Source: Rhodothermus marinus
Lineage (GTDB): Bacteria; Bacteroidota; Rhodothermia; Rhodothermales; Rhodothermaceae
Reading direction: 5' to 3'
DNA: 64,000 nt
Assembly (NCBI RefSeq): GCF_009936275.1
Contig: NZ_AP019797.1
Span: 1,169,501-1,233,500 of the forward strand
In this document: one piece after another, positions 63,924 to 64,000 of the stretch
Layout: each line of letters opens with the position of its first letter
Position numbering within the stretch: position 1 is the first letter of the stretch
Notes under the pieces: model-generated
Database searches by the model: none
What the model was told of the DNA's origin: nothing
The model's input: only the letters and a program-made list of their open reading frames with translations
Translations under genes and position numbers: made by a program

Positions 63924-64000
63924 AAAGCCGAGCCAGACCAGGTTGATCAGCGGCTTTTCGTAGGCCTGCACGACGATCCAGTCGTCGGGCATCACCTCGA
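63846..64000 (-). CDS. C-terminus of a CcmF/CcsA-type cytochrome c biogenesis protein, cut by the window edge
   Basis: The minus-strand frame enters at the right edge and stops at 63846-63848 (TGA), giving about 50 residues: ...VMPDDWIVVQAYEKPLINL, then VWLGFLLMSGGIGLAL and a basic tail ending LRQILRRR. The segment KPLINLVWLG followed by a last membrane helix is typical of the C-terminus of CcmF heme lyase subunits. Too short for certainty. Confidence 0.6.
   Translation of the reverse strand, partial: EVMPDDWIVVQAYEKPLINLVWLGFLLMSGGIGLALVRRARELRQILRRR

Overview
The window looks like chromosome of a GC-rich, thermophilic member of the Bacteroidota/Rhodothermota, most likely Rhodothermus (R. 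marinus or a close relative). This rests on the high GC content, the many Arg/Glu/Leu-rich proteins, four large secreted proteins with type IX secretion (T9SS) C-terminal sorting domains, a fused pyruvate/branched-chain dehydrogenase E1, an S16 with an acidic tail, and an IS1341-type TnpB element. The genus is inferred from pattern recognition, not from a search.

Layout. 0-5 kb: an exported protein cut by the window edge, an OmpR-type two-component pair, a small heat shock protein and a TPR lipoprotein. 5-20.6 kb: metabolic and envelope genes: fused E1, a second OmpR-type pair, alanine racemase, a phosphate-porin-like outer membrane protein, dipeptidyl peptidase IV, dihydroorotase, D-Ala-D-Ala ligase, pseudouridine-5'-phosphate glycosidase, a zinc-ribbon protein and amylomaltase. 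20.7-29.8 kb: a minus-strand block with two T9SS-secreted proteins, a NarL-type response regulator and its beta-propeller sensor kinase. 29.9-39.3 kb: a plus-strand stress block with two tandem universal stress proteins around an orphan TonB-like protein, an Acg-type nitroreductase, polyphosphate kinase and a multi-PAS kinase. 39.3-48.2 kb: a second T9SS block with a thermolysin-family (M4) protease, an upstream small lipoprotein resembling the M4-protease inhibitor emfourin, and a 1544-residue mosaic protein. 48.2-51.6 kb: tRNA-Asp, a PspC protein, a TnpB element beside 5-formyl-THF cyclo-ligase, and a CMD-family protein. 51.7-58.1 kb: ffh-rpsP-rimM-trmD-rplS, an MqnA-like protein, smpB and tyrS. 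58-64 kb: purK-purE, an M20 peptidase, a thioredoxin-TPR protein, a TolB-like propeller lipoprotein, a small unknown and the C-terminus of a CcmF-like protein.

Main discovery. Five promoters share one 46-bp architecture: a 7-4-7 dyad of the form ATC(A/C)CCC-GAAC/GTTC-GGG(T/G)GAT whose last base starts a -35 hexamer (TTGACA-like), followed by exactly 17 bp and a TAnnnn -10 hexamer. They lie 23-48 nt before the start codons of the NarL-type regulator itself, of all three T9SS genes that begin a transcript, and of the emfourin-like lipoprotein whose cistron is coupled to the M4 protease. Every T9SS-sorted protein in the window is therefore covered. The simplest reading is a self-regulated two-component system (propeller kinase plus NarL regulator) that activates a regulon of T9SS-exported proteins from a class II activator position near -43. 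The dyads and spacing are read directly; the identity of the binding protein is inferred.
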